From assembly GCF_038637725.1 (NCBI RefSeq), contig NZ_CP152052.1, positions 1,285,501 to 1,349,500 of the forward strand: a stretch of 64,000 nucleotides of DNA. The letters run 5' to 3'. This DNA is from Psychrobacillus sp. FSL H8-0483 (GTDB taxonomy: Bacteria > Bacillota > Bacilli > Bacillales_A > Planococcaceae). This document shows positions 43,264 through 52,405 of this stretch, one piece after another. A model generated the notes under the pieces. The model saw only the letters and a program-made list of their open reading frames with translations, did no database searches and was not told the origin of the DNA. How positions within the stretch are numbered: the first letter of the stretch is position 1; every line of letters begins with the position of its first letter. The position numbers were made by a program, and so were the translations under genes.

Positions 43264-44409
43264 ATGATGAAGCAGAAAGCGGAGCGGTTATTGGTCTTTG
43301 GGTTTGTCGGAACGCTATTTCTATTCGCTCTCTTCTTTTTTATATTGCCCCGGGAACGTTTCTCGGAGCTAGAAAACAGGTATTTACAGGCTTCGCCTCA
43401 TCTAACATGGGATAACTTAATGTCCAAGAAATATGCAGAAGAGGCTGAGAGCTTTGTCACGGACCACTTTCCTTTTCGGGATGAGTGGTTGTGGATAAAA
43501 TCAACTGTGGAACAATTTCGGCTACAACAAGAGAATAACGGTATTTATAAAGGAAAAGATGAATATTTATTGGAAAAGTTCTTAGAGCCTGACTATACGA
43601 AGATTCAGCAATATACAGAGGCGGTAAACCTATTTGCTAGCAACCAACCGCAAGTGGACATGACTTTCATGCTAGTTCCCACATCGATTGGACTTTATCC
43701 TGAACGTTTACCATGGTTAGCGCCATCGTATCCTCAAAAGAAAGTAAACCAATTTATCGAAGATCAACTGCTTAACGAGATAACCTTTATGAATGGATTT
43801 CAATTCCTGGAACCACATGCAACTGATCCAATATATTATCGGACTGACCATCATTGGACGACATACGGGGCTTATTTGGCTTATGTTGCGTATGCCGAGC
43901 AGAAGGGGTGGGATCCCCTTTCTAAGAAGGATTTCCAAATACAAACAGTGAGCAATTCGTTTCTAGGGAGCTATCATACAAGGAGTCAGTTTAATGGAAT
44001 ATTGCCGGATACTATTGAAGCTTATATTCCTCGTGAACCTACTCATACGGAGATGTATATTGCGGATACAAATGAAACGATGACGGGTATGTACGATGCG
44101 AGCTTTCTTGCTAAAAAAGATCAATATTCCTATTTTTTAGGTGGCGTACACGCTTTAATGAAGCTTACTACGGAGCTTGACTCACGTCAGATTGAACAAG
44201 ATAAGTTGCTAATCCTTAAAGATTCGTATGCGCATAGCATGATCCCTTTTCTCACAAGACATGTACCAGAAATCCATGTGATAGACATTCGGTATTATAA
44301 CGGGAGCATTACTGAGTATTTGACCAAAAATGAAATTAATGACGTTTTGTTTTTATTTAACACATCCACTCTAGTGAGCGATTCAGCACTTTTGAAACTG
44401 AATTACTAG
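43264..44409 (+). CDS. DHHW-family protein (AlgJ/AlgX-like acetyltransferase partner)
   Basis: 381 residues: one N-terminal membrane anchor, then an SGNH-hydrolase-like domain with the DHHW motif in YYRTDHHWTTYGAYLAY and a C-terminal ILKDSYAHSMIPFL Ser/His segment. Early motif ENRYLQASPHLTW and FVTDHFPFRDEWLWIKS are typical of the family. It should take acyl groups from the MBOAT partner and transfer them to an extracellular glycan. Third gene of the cassette; AGGGAGG precedes the ATG. Confidence 0.88.
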   Translation: MMKQKAERLLVFGFVGTLFLFALFFFILPRERFSELENRYLQASPHLTWDNLMSKKYAEEAESFVTDHFPFRDEWLWIKSTVEQFRLQQENNGIYKGKDEYLLEKFLEPDYTKIQQYTEAVNLFASNQPQVDMTFMLVPTSIGLYPERLPWLAPSYPQKKVNQFIEDQLLNEITFMNGFQFLEPHATDPIYYRTDHHWTTYGAYLAYVAYAEQKGWDPLSKKDFQIQTVSNSFLGSYHTRSQFNGILPDTIEAYIPREPTHTEMYIADTNETMTGMYDASFLAKKDQYSYFLGGVHALMKLTTELDSRQIEQDKLLILKDSYAHSMIPFLTRHVPEIHVIDIRYYNGSITEYLTKNEINDVLFLFNTSTLVSDSALLKLNY

Positions 44410-44723
44410 AGAATCAACCCCAGTAGTATCTTTCTATTAATCCGTAAAAGAAGCAAAAGAGCGTCCGAAATGGTGACAGTAAAAATCAAAAGAGGAGCCG
44501 AAAATATATCTTCGGCTCCTTACTTATATATAGAAAGAGTCTATTCTTTCCTTGCAATCCCAAAGCGTTTCGCCAAAGCTTACCACATGTATAATAATAA
44601 GGACTCCCCCTAAGCGATTTCATTAATGCATCATATGTAAGGATTAATAAAAAGTGTATTTACCTAGGGGGGAGTGGTGAAAACTAACATTTCATTAGCG
44701 AAATATAAAATATTGTTAAATAG
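44410..44723. other. Intergenic with convergent ends
   Basis: Hairpin aggagccgaa/ttcggctcct at 44493-44520 terminates the acylation cassette. The remaining bases show no gene. Confidence 0.55.
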
Positions 44724-45914
44724 TTATAAATATAATGCTGACAGAAAAATCCCCAATGTCTTTTCATAGATTTCATCAAATTGTGTGAGTGGTAACGGAT
44801 TTATTCCTTTCCCAACCTCAACAGTAAAGCCAGGTCTCCGCCAGTCTTGAATAAACCAATCCTTATATCCTGCGTAACTTTCGATCGATTGAATGGGCTC
44901 GTATCCGCTGACTCTACTAAACACGGTGACAATCGCTTCCGTTTCAGGTGGTTCGAGGTTTTGAAACCCCCAATAAATAACTTCTCCTTGCGTATGAAAA
45001 GCTAGTACTTGAGCAAAATCCCGTCTCCTAGTTAGGTCTGCCATCGCAATGGCTTCTGGCTCGGACAATGGACTTTCGCCTCCATAATCTCTTGGTCCTG
45101 GAGTTTTTGGATTGCGTGCTCGTTCCAATTCCCAGAGTGCAGGAAATTGATCATTCAGATCCACTCCATGTATATTCGCTTTCCATCCTGAAAAGTCCGT
45201 GCTGCCATTATTCCATTTGATAACGTTGCTTCTATAAGGTTCCTCAGAAGGTGGACCATTTATCACTAGATCAACTCCATCCGGATTAACCATCGGAACA
45301 ATGGATAATGTCGAGTGCTCATATAAAGGGGATGTTACAAGACCGCGGATCGTATTCTGGTTCGTTAATGACAGTACATAATCATTTAAGAAGGTCAAAA
45401 GGATAGGAGTAGTAATCCATTCATTCGCATGAAACGAACCATTATAATGGACTCTCTTATTACCATTTCCAATTAAAATTTCAGGTATGTCACGACCTAA
45501 AACGGAATCGCCAATAGAAGAAACCTGCAAGAATGGATAAACAGTCTGTAACTGTCTAATATCTTTCATCATGGTATCGTAATCATAATTTTGTTTCCCA
45601 TTCACAATTCTCCAGGTAACTCTAAGAGGAAGAGTAATTGTCTGCCCTGTTTGCAGGCTATTCGGGTTCACACCAGGGTTAAGAAGCAGAATTGCATCTA
45701 GAGGAAGGTCTCGACTTTCCGCAATTGACCAAAAAGTGTCACCCGGTTGTATTTGATAACTAACCGTAACAAATCCAGGGATTTTAATGAGTTGCCCTAC
45801 CGAGACCGTTTGAGGGTTAATGTTTCGGTTGGAATTGATAATAAGCTGTTGAGGAATCTTAAATAATTGGCTGTAATACCAAAGGGAATCCCCACGTCTA
45901 ACATATACGTCCAT
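44724..45914 (-). CDS. LysM-M14 gamma-D-glutamyl-L-diamino acid endopeptidase
   Basis: 396 residues from the ATG at 45914, six bases after GGAGG. Two LysM repeats (about residues 1-45, DSLWYYSQLFKIPQQLIINS; 50-95, GDTFWSIAESRDLPLDAIL) followed by an M14 carboxypeptidase domain: zinc motif FHANEW, the third ligand in VLAFHTQGEVIYW and catalytic Glu in FTVEVGKG. This is the architecture of endopeptidase I of Lysinibacillus sphaericus, which cuts the gamma-D-Glu-meso-DAP bond in spore or cell wall peptides. No signal peptide, as in that enzyme. A fragment of a paralogue lies at 41086-41226. Confidence 0.93.
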   Translation of the reverse strand: MDVYVRRGDSLWYYSQLFKIPQQLIINSNRNINPQTVSVGQLIKIPGFVTVSYQIQPGDTFWSIAESRDLPLDAILLLNPGVNPNSLQTGQTITLPLRVTWRIVNGKQNYDYDTMMKDIRQLQTVYPFLQVSSIGDSVLGRDIPEILIGNGNKRVHYNGSFHANEWITTPILLTFLNDYVLSLTNQNTIRGLVTSPLYEHSTLSIVPMVNPDGVDLVINGPPSEEPYRSNVIKWNNGSTDFSGWKANIHGVDLNDQFPALWELERARNPKTPGPRDYGGESPLSEPEAIAMADLTRRRDFAQVLAFHTQGEVIYWGFQNLEPPETEAIVTVFSRVSGYEPIQSIESYAGYKDWFIQDWRRPGFTVEVGKGINPLPLTQFDEIYEKTLGIFLSALYL

Positions 45915-46137
45915 GTCGTTCCTCCACTTCATTGAGTACATTATAAAAGTATATGAAAAAATGAAGGGGATTGTGAATTCAAAGATTTCTATACAAATAG
46001 AGACTAAATTCTCTTAAATTGGGTAAACTCTTAGTGAAATAGTGTTTATTCTATAAATTAACGAATATAGTAGTGTAATGCATACAGGTGACCTGATGAA
46101 CAAAAACGTATCAATTTAAACTGAAAGAGGTGAACAA

Positions 46138-46551
46138 ATGAGCTTTAAGATTGCCGTATTTGTTTGTTTAATTTTAATGGGGTTAGTGGCGTGTATTACC
46201 TATTATCTAGGAAAAAAAGTGTCCAATAGTCTAATGAAATATATTCCTGTTTTTTCTTTTGCTATTGGTGTGCTCTTCTTTTATATCAAACTTAACTTTA
46301 TTTCTTATAAACCAAATTCCTTCGATGGCATTTATGATATGATCGCAATTATTATACTTATTATTGTTTGTAGTATTGCTTTTTTAGAAGCGGTCATAAT
46401 TGATATTGTAGAAAACAGAAAATTATTTAAGAGAAGCAATATGGCTGTACGAAAGGCAATAAAATTAATAGATGTAAAGAAAGTATTTAAGATTAAAATG
46501 CCAGGTGGTATTGTCAAGAAAATTAGGGGTTATATAGGAATGATTAGATAA
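46138..46551 (+). CDS. Small membrane protein, unknown
   Basis: 137 residues with three hydrophobic segments in the first 95 residues (IAVFVCLILMGLVACITYYL onward) and a basic C-terminus rich in Lys/Arg/Ile. A GAGGTG site precedes the ATG, and a good terminator follows at 46616. I do not recognise the family, though small YesK-like proteins have a similar layout. Monocistronic. Confidence 0.6.
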   Translation: MSFKIAVFVCLILMGLVACITYYLGKKVSNSLMKYIPVFSFAIGVLFFYIKLNFISYKPNSFDGIYDMIAIIILIIVCSIAFLEAVIIDIVENRKLFKRSNMAVRKAIKLIDVKKVFKIKMPGGIVKKIRGYIGMIR

Positions 46552-46615
46552 AGTAGTTTGGTATTATGTTGGTTGCTTCCTTCAGGACAATTGACATAAT
46601 TTGAGAAAAAAATAT

Positions 46616-46668
46616 AGGCTTATCGATTTAGGTTAATTCTTTTAATCTCAATCGATAAGCCTGTTTTT
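46616..46668 (+). terminator. Terminator
   Basis: Perfect 13-bp stem aggcttatcgatt/aatcgataagcct, followed by TGTTTTTTAT. Confidence 0.85.
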
Positions 46669-46748
46669 TATAGATGTAAAGGAAAAAATTTCTTTATGAT
46701 GAATATATCCCTAAGCAATAATAAAAAATTCAAACAAGGGGGAAAATC

Positions 46749-48206
46749 ATGAAGAAAAAATGGATGACCATGGTGATGGCTTGGATGTTGGTTATGGGCA
46801 TGTTCAGTTTTCACAATGTTGCTCAAGCAGAAGAATCAGTAGAGGAAACGTTAAGCGATTCTATTACTAGAATTGTAGAAGAAAAATTAGCCGGAGCAGA
46901 TGTGAGTATTACGGTAAGAGACCGAATCTCTGGTGAAATGGTATATGACTACAATGCTCAAACAACTATAAAACCAGCATCCAATATGAAACTGTTAACC
47001 ACTGCAGCGGCTTTAGATGTACTAGGAAAGGATTACCGTTTTAATACAAGCCTTTATACTACTGGGAAGATGTCCAATGGGGTTTTAAAAGGTGACGTCT
47101 ATTTAAAAGGAGAAGGTGATCCAACCCTATCCATCGGAGACCTACAACAGTTCGCAGCAGAGTTAAAAGCACAGGGTATTCATAAAATTGATGGCCGGAT
47201 TGTCGGTGATGACAAATGGTTTGATGATGATTTATTAACACCTGGGATTTGGGTTGAGGACGAGTCTTATTATTACGCTGCACCTATTTCAGCTTTAACC
47301 ACTTCTCCAAACACAGACTACGATTCTGGAACGATTATCGTAGAAGCAATTGGGACTGTAGTTGGAGAATTACCTTCCATTAAAGTAACGCCGAACATTG
47401 GTGATTTACAAATAGTAAATGAAGCACAAACTGTAGAATCTGGAAAAAGCAATACAGTAACAATTGAAAGATTATATCAAACAAACCAGATTGTCATTAG
47501 TGGGAATCTTCCTGTCGATAAAACGAAAAAAGAATGGGTGACTGTTCAGCATCCAACGACACATACATTGACAATGTTCCAAGCAGTTTTAGCAGAAGCA
47601 GGAATCGAGTATTCAAAAGAAAAAGTATTTCAAGCTGCAACACCACATAGTGCTCAACTCGTTGCAATGAAGCAATCAATGACACTGGAGCAACTGTTAA
47701 TCCCGTATATGAAACTAAGTAATAATGGTATTGCGGATATTTTAGTAAAAACAATGGGTAAAGTGAAAAATCATCACGGTAGCACAAAGGCTGGTTTAGA
47801 AGTTATAAAAGAATATGGAAACTCAAATAACTTAAATATGGCAGATTGGCAATTTGAAGATGGCTCTGGAATGTCTCATGAAAATAGGGTTTCGAGTTTA
47901 TTAGTGAGTGAATTGTTGTATAAAGTGCAAGGAGAAGATTGGTTTACTACCTATTTTACTAGCTTGCCAGTAGCTGCAAATACGGATCGAATGGTAGGAG
48001 GTACTTTAAGAAACCGATTAAAAGATCCGCTAACGGCAGGAAAAGTCTATGCAAAAACAGGCTCATTAACTGGTGTTAGTACACTAAGTGGTTATTTAGA
48101 GGCAAGCAGCGGGCAATCATATATCTTTAGTGTGTTGGTTCAAAATAAATCGGGGGCATCCACAGCGATTGATGAAATTGTGAAAGAAATAGCGGAAGAA
48201 TTGTAG
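46749..48206 (+). CDS. D-alanyl-D-alanine carboxypeptidase/endopeptidase, PBP4 (peptidase S13) family
   Basis: 485 residues. Signal peptide with cut near AQA-EES (residue 28). All three penicilloyl serine motifs are present: SxxK in KPASNMKLLTTAAAL, SxN in KLSNNGIADI and KTG in YAKTGSLTGVS. A large insert between the first two motifs is typical of S13 enzymes (DacB). It acts outside the membrane on peptidoglycan peptides. Symbol dacB is avoided because B. subtilis uses that name for an S11 sporulation enzyme; the nearest B. subtilis relative is dacC-like. Confidence 0.92.
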   Translation: MKKKWMTMVMAWMLVMGMFSFHNVAQAEESVEETLSDSITRIVEEKLAGADVSITVRDRISGEMVYDYNAQTTIKPASNMKLLTTAAALDVLGKDYRFNTSLYTTGKMSNGVLKGDVYLKGEGDPTLSIGDLQQFAAELKAQGIHKIDGRIVGDDKWFDDDLLTPGIWVEDESYYYAAPISALTTSPNTDYDSGTIIVEAIGTVVGELPSIKVTPNIGDLQIVNEAQTVESGKSNTVTIERLYQTNQIVISGNLPVDKTKKEWVTVQHPTTHTLTMFQAVLAEAGIEYSKEKVFQAATPHSAQLVAMKQSMTLEQLLIPYMKLSNNGIADILVKTMGKVKNHHGSTKAGLEVIKEYGNSNNLNMADWQFEDGSGMSHENRVSSLLVSELLYKVQGEDWFTTYFTSLPVAANTDRMVGGTLRNRLKDPLTAGKVYAKTGSLTGVSTLSGYLEASSGQSYIFSVLVQNKSGASTAIDEIVKEIAEEL

Positions 48207-48662
48207 TGATTTGAGTTAGTGCTACTACTATTCATCATGCATGGGAAGAGGAACAAATAAGAAATAAGCCTGTAAACTTAATTATTTCAACTGAACTAGA
48301 TATTTGATGCGAATAAAAACACCTTTTCGTTGAAACCGGGTATTGTACCTGTAAATACAACGTGGAGGTGTTTTTTCTATTGAGGAAAGAGACTTCTTGT
48401 TTAGAGTAGGGTAAAGATAGATATCTTTAAATCTCGTAGAGATTTTAATTGGTTATTAGACGCTGCTTAGACAAGAGAGGAAGTGAACCAACATGTAATT
48501 GCGGATGCTTTATTAACTTTTCTATTATGAGTAATTAAAACTAACCGTACTAAAGAAAAGTTAATAATAAGTTTTTAATTACAAAACTTTTATATTTTGT
48601 TACTATATACCTGTATTGATATTTCTAACTTGGTTCATTTTTAATGGGGAAGGAGTGCTTTT
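48207..48662. other. Intergenic at the left edge of the AT-rich island
   Basis: Terminator hairpin at 48315-48376 (aaaaacacc/ggtgttttt with inner cgttg/caacg pairing), then about 285 AT-rich bases before the first reverse transcriptase gene. No frame seen. It may hold the promoter and part of the noncoding RNA of the DRT3-like system. Confidence 0.5.
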
Positions 48663-49913
48663 ATGAGAAAAATTATAATGGAAAATTTGTCGGAATTATA
48701 TAATGAAGAAGAAAAAAATATACGTGAAGTTATTAAATTATATAAAATACCAGAAAAATACAAATTAATAAATGTTAAAAGCAGATTAGTAGTGGAGAAG
48801 GGTGAAATTTCAAATAATAATAACATTACGTTAGATTACTTTAAAGAATTATTAAATCGTCTTTATAACATCAGATTTCCAAATAGATCTTTTATTATGA
48901 AAGAATTAATGAATATTATTCCTTATCTTAATAAATATCATCAATATACAATAATTAAAATAGATTTTGAAAAGTTTTTTTATAATGTTAATGTTGGAGA
49001 AATAAAAAAAATATTAATAAATGATGGTTTACTGTATGAAAAAGAATTGAATTTTTTAGTCAAGTATTTAAATAAAAATAGAATTCTTTATCCCGGAGTA
49101 GGTATCCACAATACTTTATTAGAAATACTTGGAGATAAGTTTAACAAAAAGGTAAGAGAGACTTTTAAGGACGATGGGCTAATATTTTTCGCTAGATATG
49201 TAGATGATTCCATTTTAATATTTGATCAACATTTAGATGATCAAGATGTTATGGACAAATTAAAACAAATAACTTCAAAAGTTTTGGGAAAAGATATAAA
49301 AATAAATCAAAATAAATCAAAAGTAATAAAATCCACAGATGGAATCGAAAAGTTTGAATATTTAGGATATTTATTCGAGAAACGACAAAATGGTAAATAT
49401 TGCATAGGTATTGCTAGTTCAAAGTTAAAAAAATACAAAATAAAATTAGAAAAAATTGTGTTGGAATATAAAGGTGACAATAATCTTGAAAAAATGTGTT
49501 TAAAGTTAGAAATTCTTTATAAAAGAACAGTTTATTGGGGAAATACTAGAAAAATAAAATACAAGAGATGGCAAGTGAGGGGGTTAAGTGATTCGTACAA
49601 AGAATTAAGGAGGTTTATGACTAACTTAGAAGATTTCTCTAAAATTACTAAAGAGACTGAAAATTTTTTTGTTAAAGATTTAGAAACTATTTTTAAAAAG
49701 AACTCTCTTAATATTCCACCTGAAATAGAAAGTAAGATTGCAAATAAATCTTATAGTGCTGCATTCTTTAATAATAGAGCTATAATGCTAAATAAAACTA
49801 TCGGATTAAGTCAAAAAGACTTAGTCAAAAGGCTCGATACTTTGGGGGTATCAGTAAAAAATGGTACTAGTTATGAGGAATTGGCCTTATCTTTTCTTAA
49901 GAAAATTCCTTAA
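48663..49913 (+). CDS. drt3a: Reverse transcriptase of the UG/DRT group, Drt3a-like
   Basis: 416 residues, start supported by GGGGAAGGAG. RT palm motifs: A in IIKIDFEKFFYNV (metal Asp), B-like PGVGIHNTLLEIL, C in FFARYVDDSILIFD (YVDD), D/E in KSKVIKSTDGIEKFEYLGYL. The C-terminal third (YKRTVYWGNTRKIKYKRWQV onward) has no maturase X or integrase domain, so this is not a group II intron RT. Followed 169 bases later by a second RT, the layout of the two-RT DRT type 3 phage defence system (UG3 plus UG8). Extremely AT-rich: 8 of 60 bases at 48961-49020 are G or C, unlike the flanks, indicating transfer. Confidence 0.8.
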   Translation: MRKIIMENLSELYNEEEKNIREVIKLYKIPEKYKLINVKSRLVVEKGEISNNNNITLDYFKELLNRLYNIRFPNRSFIMKELMNIIPYLNKYHQYTIIKIDFEKFFYNVNVGEIKKILINDGLLYEKELNFLVKYLNKNRILYPGVGIHNTLLEILGDKFNKKVRETFKDDGLIFFARYVDDSILIFDQHLDDQDVMDKLKQITSKVLGKDIKINQNKSKVIKSTDGIEKFEYLGYLFEKRQNGKYCIGIASSKLKKYKIKLEKIVLEYKGDNNLEKMCLKLEILYKRTVYWGNTRKIKYKRWQVRGLSDSYKELRRFMTNLEDFSKITKETENFFVKDLETIFKKNSLNIPPEIESKIANKSYSAAFFNNRAIMLNKTIGLSQKDLVKRLDTLGVSVKNGTSYEELALSFLKKIP

Positions 49914-50082
49914 AAATAGAAAACCGATGAATATGAAGAAATTCAACGGTTTCTTTAAAAGATAGCTAAATTTTAAGATGAACTTATGTAACTTGTAAAG
50001 CTAAACAGGTTCATCCCAATCAATATTATCTTTTGATATTGTGTATAAATACATTAACAAAAAATAGGAAGAGGTGTCAAGT
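49914..50082 (+). ncRNA. Candidate noncoding RNA or attenuator between the two RT genes
   Basis: Two hairpins: aaaccg(a)tgaat/attca(a)cggttt at 49921-49952 and gatgaac/gttcatc at 49977-50015, followed by the ribosome site of the second RT. DRT3 systems need a noncoding RNA, and this is a structured intergenic candidate. The first hairpin could instead be a plain terminator. The other candidate regions are 48377-48662 and 52050-52290. Confidence 0.3.
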
Positions 50083-52049
50083 ATGAATAAAAAATTCTTG
50101 CGTCTAAAAAGGCAGTCTTTAGATTATTTATTAACAGATCTACTACCTTATGAAAAAGGAAATCATTATACACACCGTTATTTTTATGAATATATTATTT
50201 CAAATAAAAAGACTTTTAATAAAATACTAAAAAACTTAAAATATCAAGTTCCATATTTTGATCCAAAGTGGCACTCATCTCCTTTAAGTTTTAAAGTAAG
50301 TAAAAGGGTTGGGGGTTTTAGAGAAATCTCTTTTGTTAACCCTCTTGGATTAATTCAATCTCTCTTTTTTATTGAATTATTTCAAGACGAAATTTTAACT
50401 GCAATAAGTAATAAAAAAAGTTTTTCTATTAGAAAAGCAACTTATACAAATGAATTATATTATAAAAAAAATAACAAACAAATAGTAACGTACAACTCAC
50501 AAGGAAGTGGGAAGAATCAATTACTTATTTCTTTAGAATCCAGTGGTAGCTATTTTAAACATAAACCTTACAAAACAATAACTAGCTATCTAAATAGTAA
50601 TCACTTTTTTAAAACAAAAGAACGATATAGATTTTTAATGAAACTGGATATACAAAATTGTTTTCCTAGCATATACACTCATTCTTATAAATGGATGATT
50701 ACAAATAAAACATATGATTCAAAAAATTTAAAAGTCACCAATACTATTCATAAAAACATTGATACATATTTACAAAATATTAATGGTTCAAAGACTAATG
50801 GTGTGATTGTAGGACCTGAAATCAGTAGATTATTAGTTGACTATCTATAATCCACCTAGATCAGTTAATTTATGAAGAATTAGAATTAAGAGGCCTAATG
50901 TTAAATAAGGATTATAAAATACATCGATTAGTTGACGATTTCTACATATATACTCAAAAAAAAGATGATGAAGAAATAATATTGGAAGTAATTTCATCTC
51001 GTTTAAACAAGTTTCAACTTTTTTTAAATCAAGGTAAGATTCAAAGATTAAATAGTGAAACACCTATAAATTCATGGGTTTTCAAGGTAGAAGGAATAAT
51101 TAAGAAATTAATGCAACAGTTTGAATTCTATCAAGAGAAAAGTAAAGATGAAAACAATGATGAAGATGATAAATTAAAAGTAAAACAAATAAACCTAAAT
51201 AAACTTCAACAAGAAATACTACTAATAATACAAGAAACAAACGAAAAAGTGTTGGTTAGTTCATATATTTTCTCCACGCTATTAAAATTTATTGAGATGA
51301 ACAAAAATATAAAAATTGATTCTAAGTACTTGGAACCAATATTGAATTTAGCTACCTTTCTTTATGTACAAAACGTAAGTTACGATTCTACCCAAAAAAT
51401 TATAAGATTGTACACTTTAATTATAAATATACAGCCTGAATATATGAAAGAGAATATTAGTTGGAATATAGAAAGATATAGAGAGGCTATATTTGGCAAT
51501 TTCACGAATGATTGGATAGATATCTTGTTATTTATTTCTACTTACAATATACAGTTGAATACAAGTACGCATGAATATATTTTCAATAATTTAGACTTTA
51601 GAGATAACCCGGTGAATTTAGCAGTAAAGCTAATAAATCTTAGTTCTAAAGGTAAACTTCCAAAAAACGAAGTGGAAAAAATAGATAAGATAATAAAAGA
51701 AAAGATAAGTTTAATAAACTGGCAATGCTTTTTTGAAGACCCAAATAGTTGGTGGGTTTTAATATTCTATTCTTTCCCTCATTTAAAGAAGGACACTAAA
51801 GACATTCTTAATATTAAATTGAAATCCATTATAGGAATTGAAGGTGATGAAGATATTTCATACGAAGACAATGATTCTGCTATTTTGTTAGCAAATAAAT
51901 TTATAATAAAATTTATACTTGACAAAAATGCACATTTTATAGAATGGGATTTTGCGACTGACAAATATTTAGAAAAATATTTTTTTTATACCAAGAATAG
52001 GATGCTTTTTAATCCTGGCAACATTGTTGACTTTGATATTTCAAGATAA
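50083..52049 (+). pseudogene. drt3b: Second reverse transcriptase, Drt3b-like, split by a one-base deletion
   Basis: The ATG at 50083 follows GAGGTG. Frame 1 (to 50850) holds GGFREISFVNPLGLIQSLF, motif A RFLMKLDIQNCFPSIYTHS and motif B TNGVIVGPEISRLLVDYL, then stops. Frame 2, open from 50841 and recognised from 50898 to 52049, continues with motif C IHRLVDDFYIYT and the thumb-like C-terminal part. Adding one T in ctataatcc near 50848 joins them as VDYL-LIHLDQLIYEEL in a single frame of about 655 codons, the size I expect for Drt3b. So the gene is broken by a natural frameshift or by a base-calling error in an A/T-rich tract. Same AT-rich composition as drt3a. Confidence 0.78.
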
Positions 52050-52294
52050 CAATTTTTTGCTGTTACAATGATTTACTGACTCACAATGAAATAAGTTCTT
52101 ACAAGATAATTAATTAGTTTTCTAAATTAGTTCTTATAAGAAAGGTTACAAAGCATTCCTTCAAACGACTCTGGATACCTTATTCACCTCTTCATCTGTA
52201 ACACACTTCAAAAAAACTAAAAAACTAAGTGCGCAGTGGTTGCTAGAGTGCGACGGATACACATTTGCCACAGGATTACCGAAAAGAAAAAAAC
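52050..52294. other. Region after the second RT gene, no gene seen
   Basis: Two related strings, agttcttacaagata (52094-) and agttcttataagaaa (52129-), form a direct repeat with internal symmetry. Includes gtaacacacttc (ACACAC at 52201-52206). Possible site of a noncoding RNA for the RT pair; nothing conclusive. Confidence 0.35.
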
Positions 52295-52330
52295 GGCTGG
52301 AAGTGAAGAAGTCAACTTCCAGCCTTTTTT
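52295..52330. terminator. Terminator between drt3b and rqcH
   Basis: Stem ggctggaagt/acttccagcc with T run on the right and A run on the left; works for both strands. Confidence 0.85.
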
Positions 52331-52405
52331 ATCATTCTCTCGTTGAAGGTGTAGTAGATGTGCAATCCAAAGCAAACCGGAACCCATCTTGGCACCATGA
52401 TATTT

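Noticed and set aside
48663-52049. Group II intron or retron interpretation of the reverse transcriptases
   Set aside because: No maturase X/En domain, no intron domain V-like sequence recognised, and two different RT genes side by side do not fit a retron.
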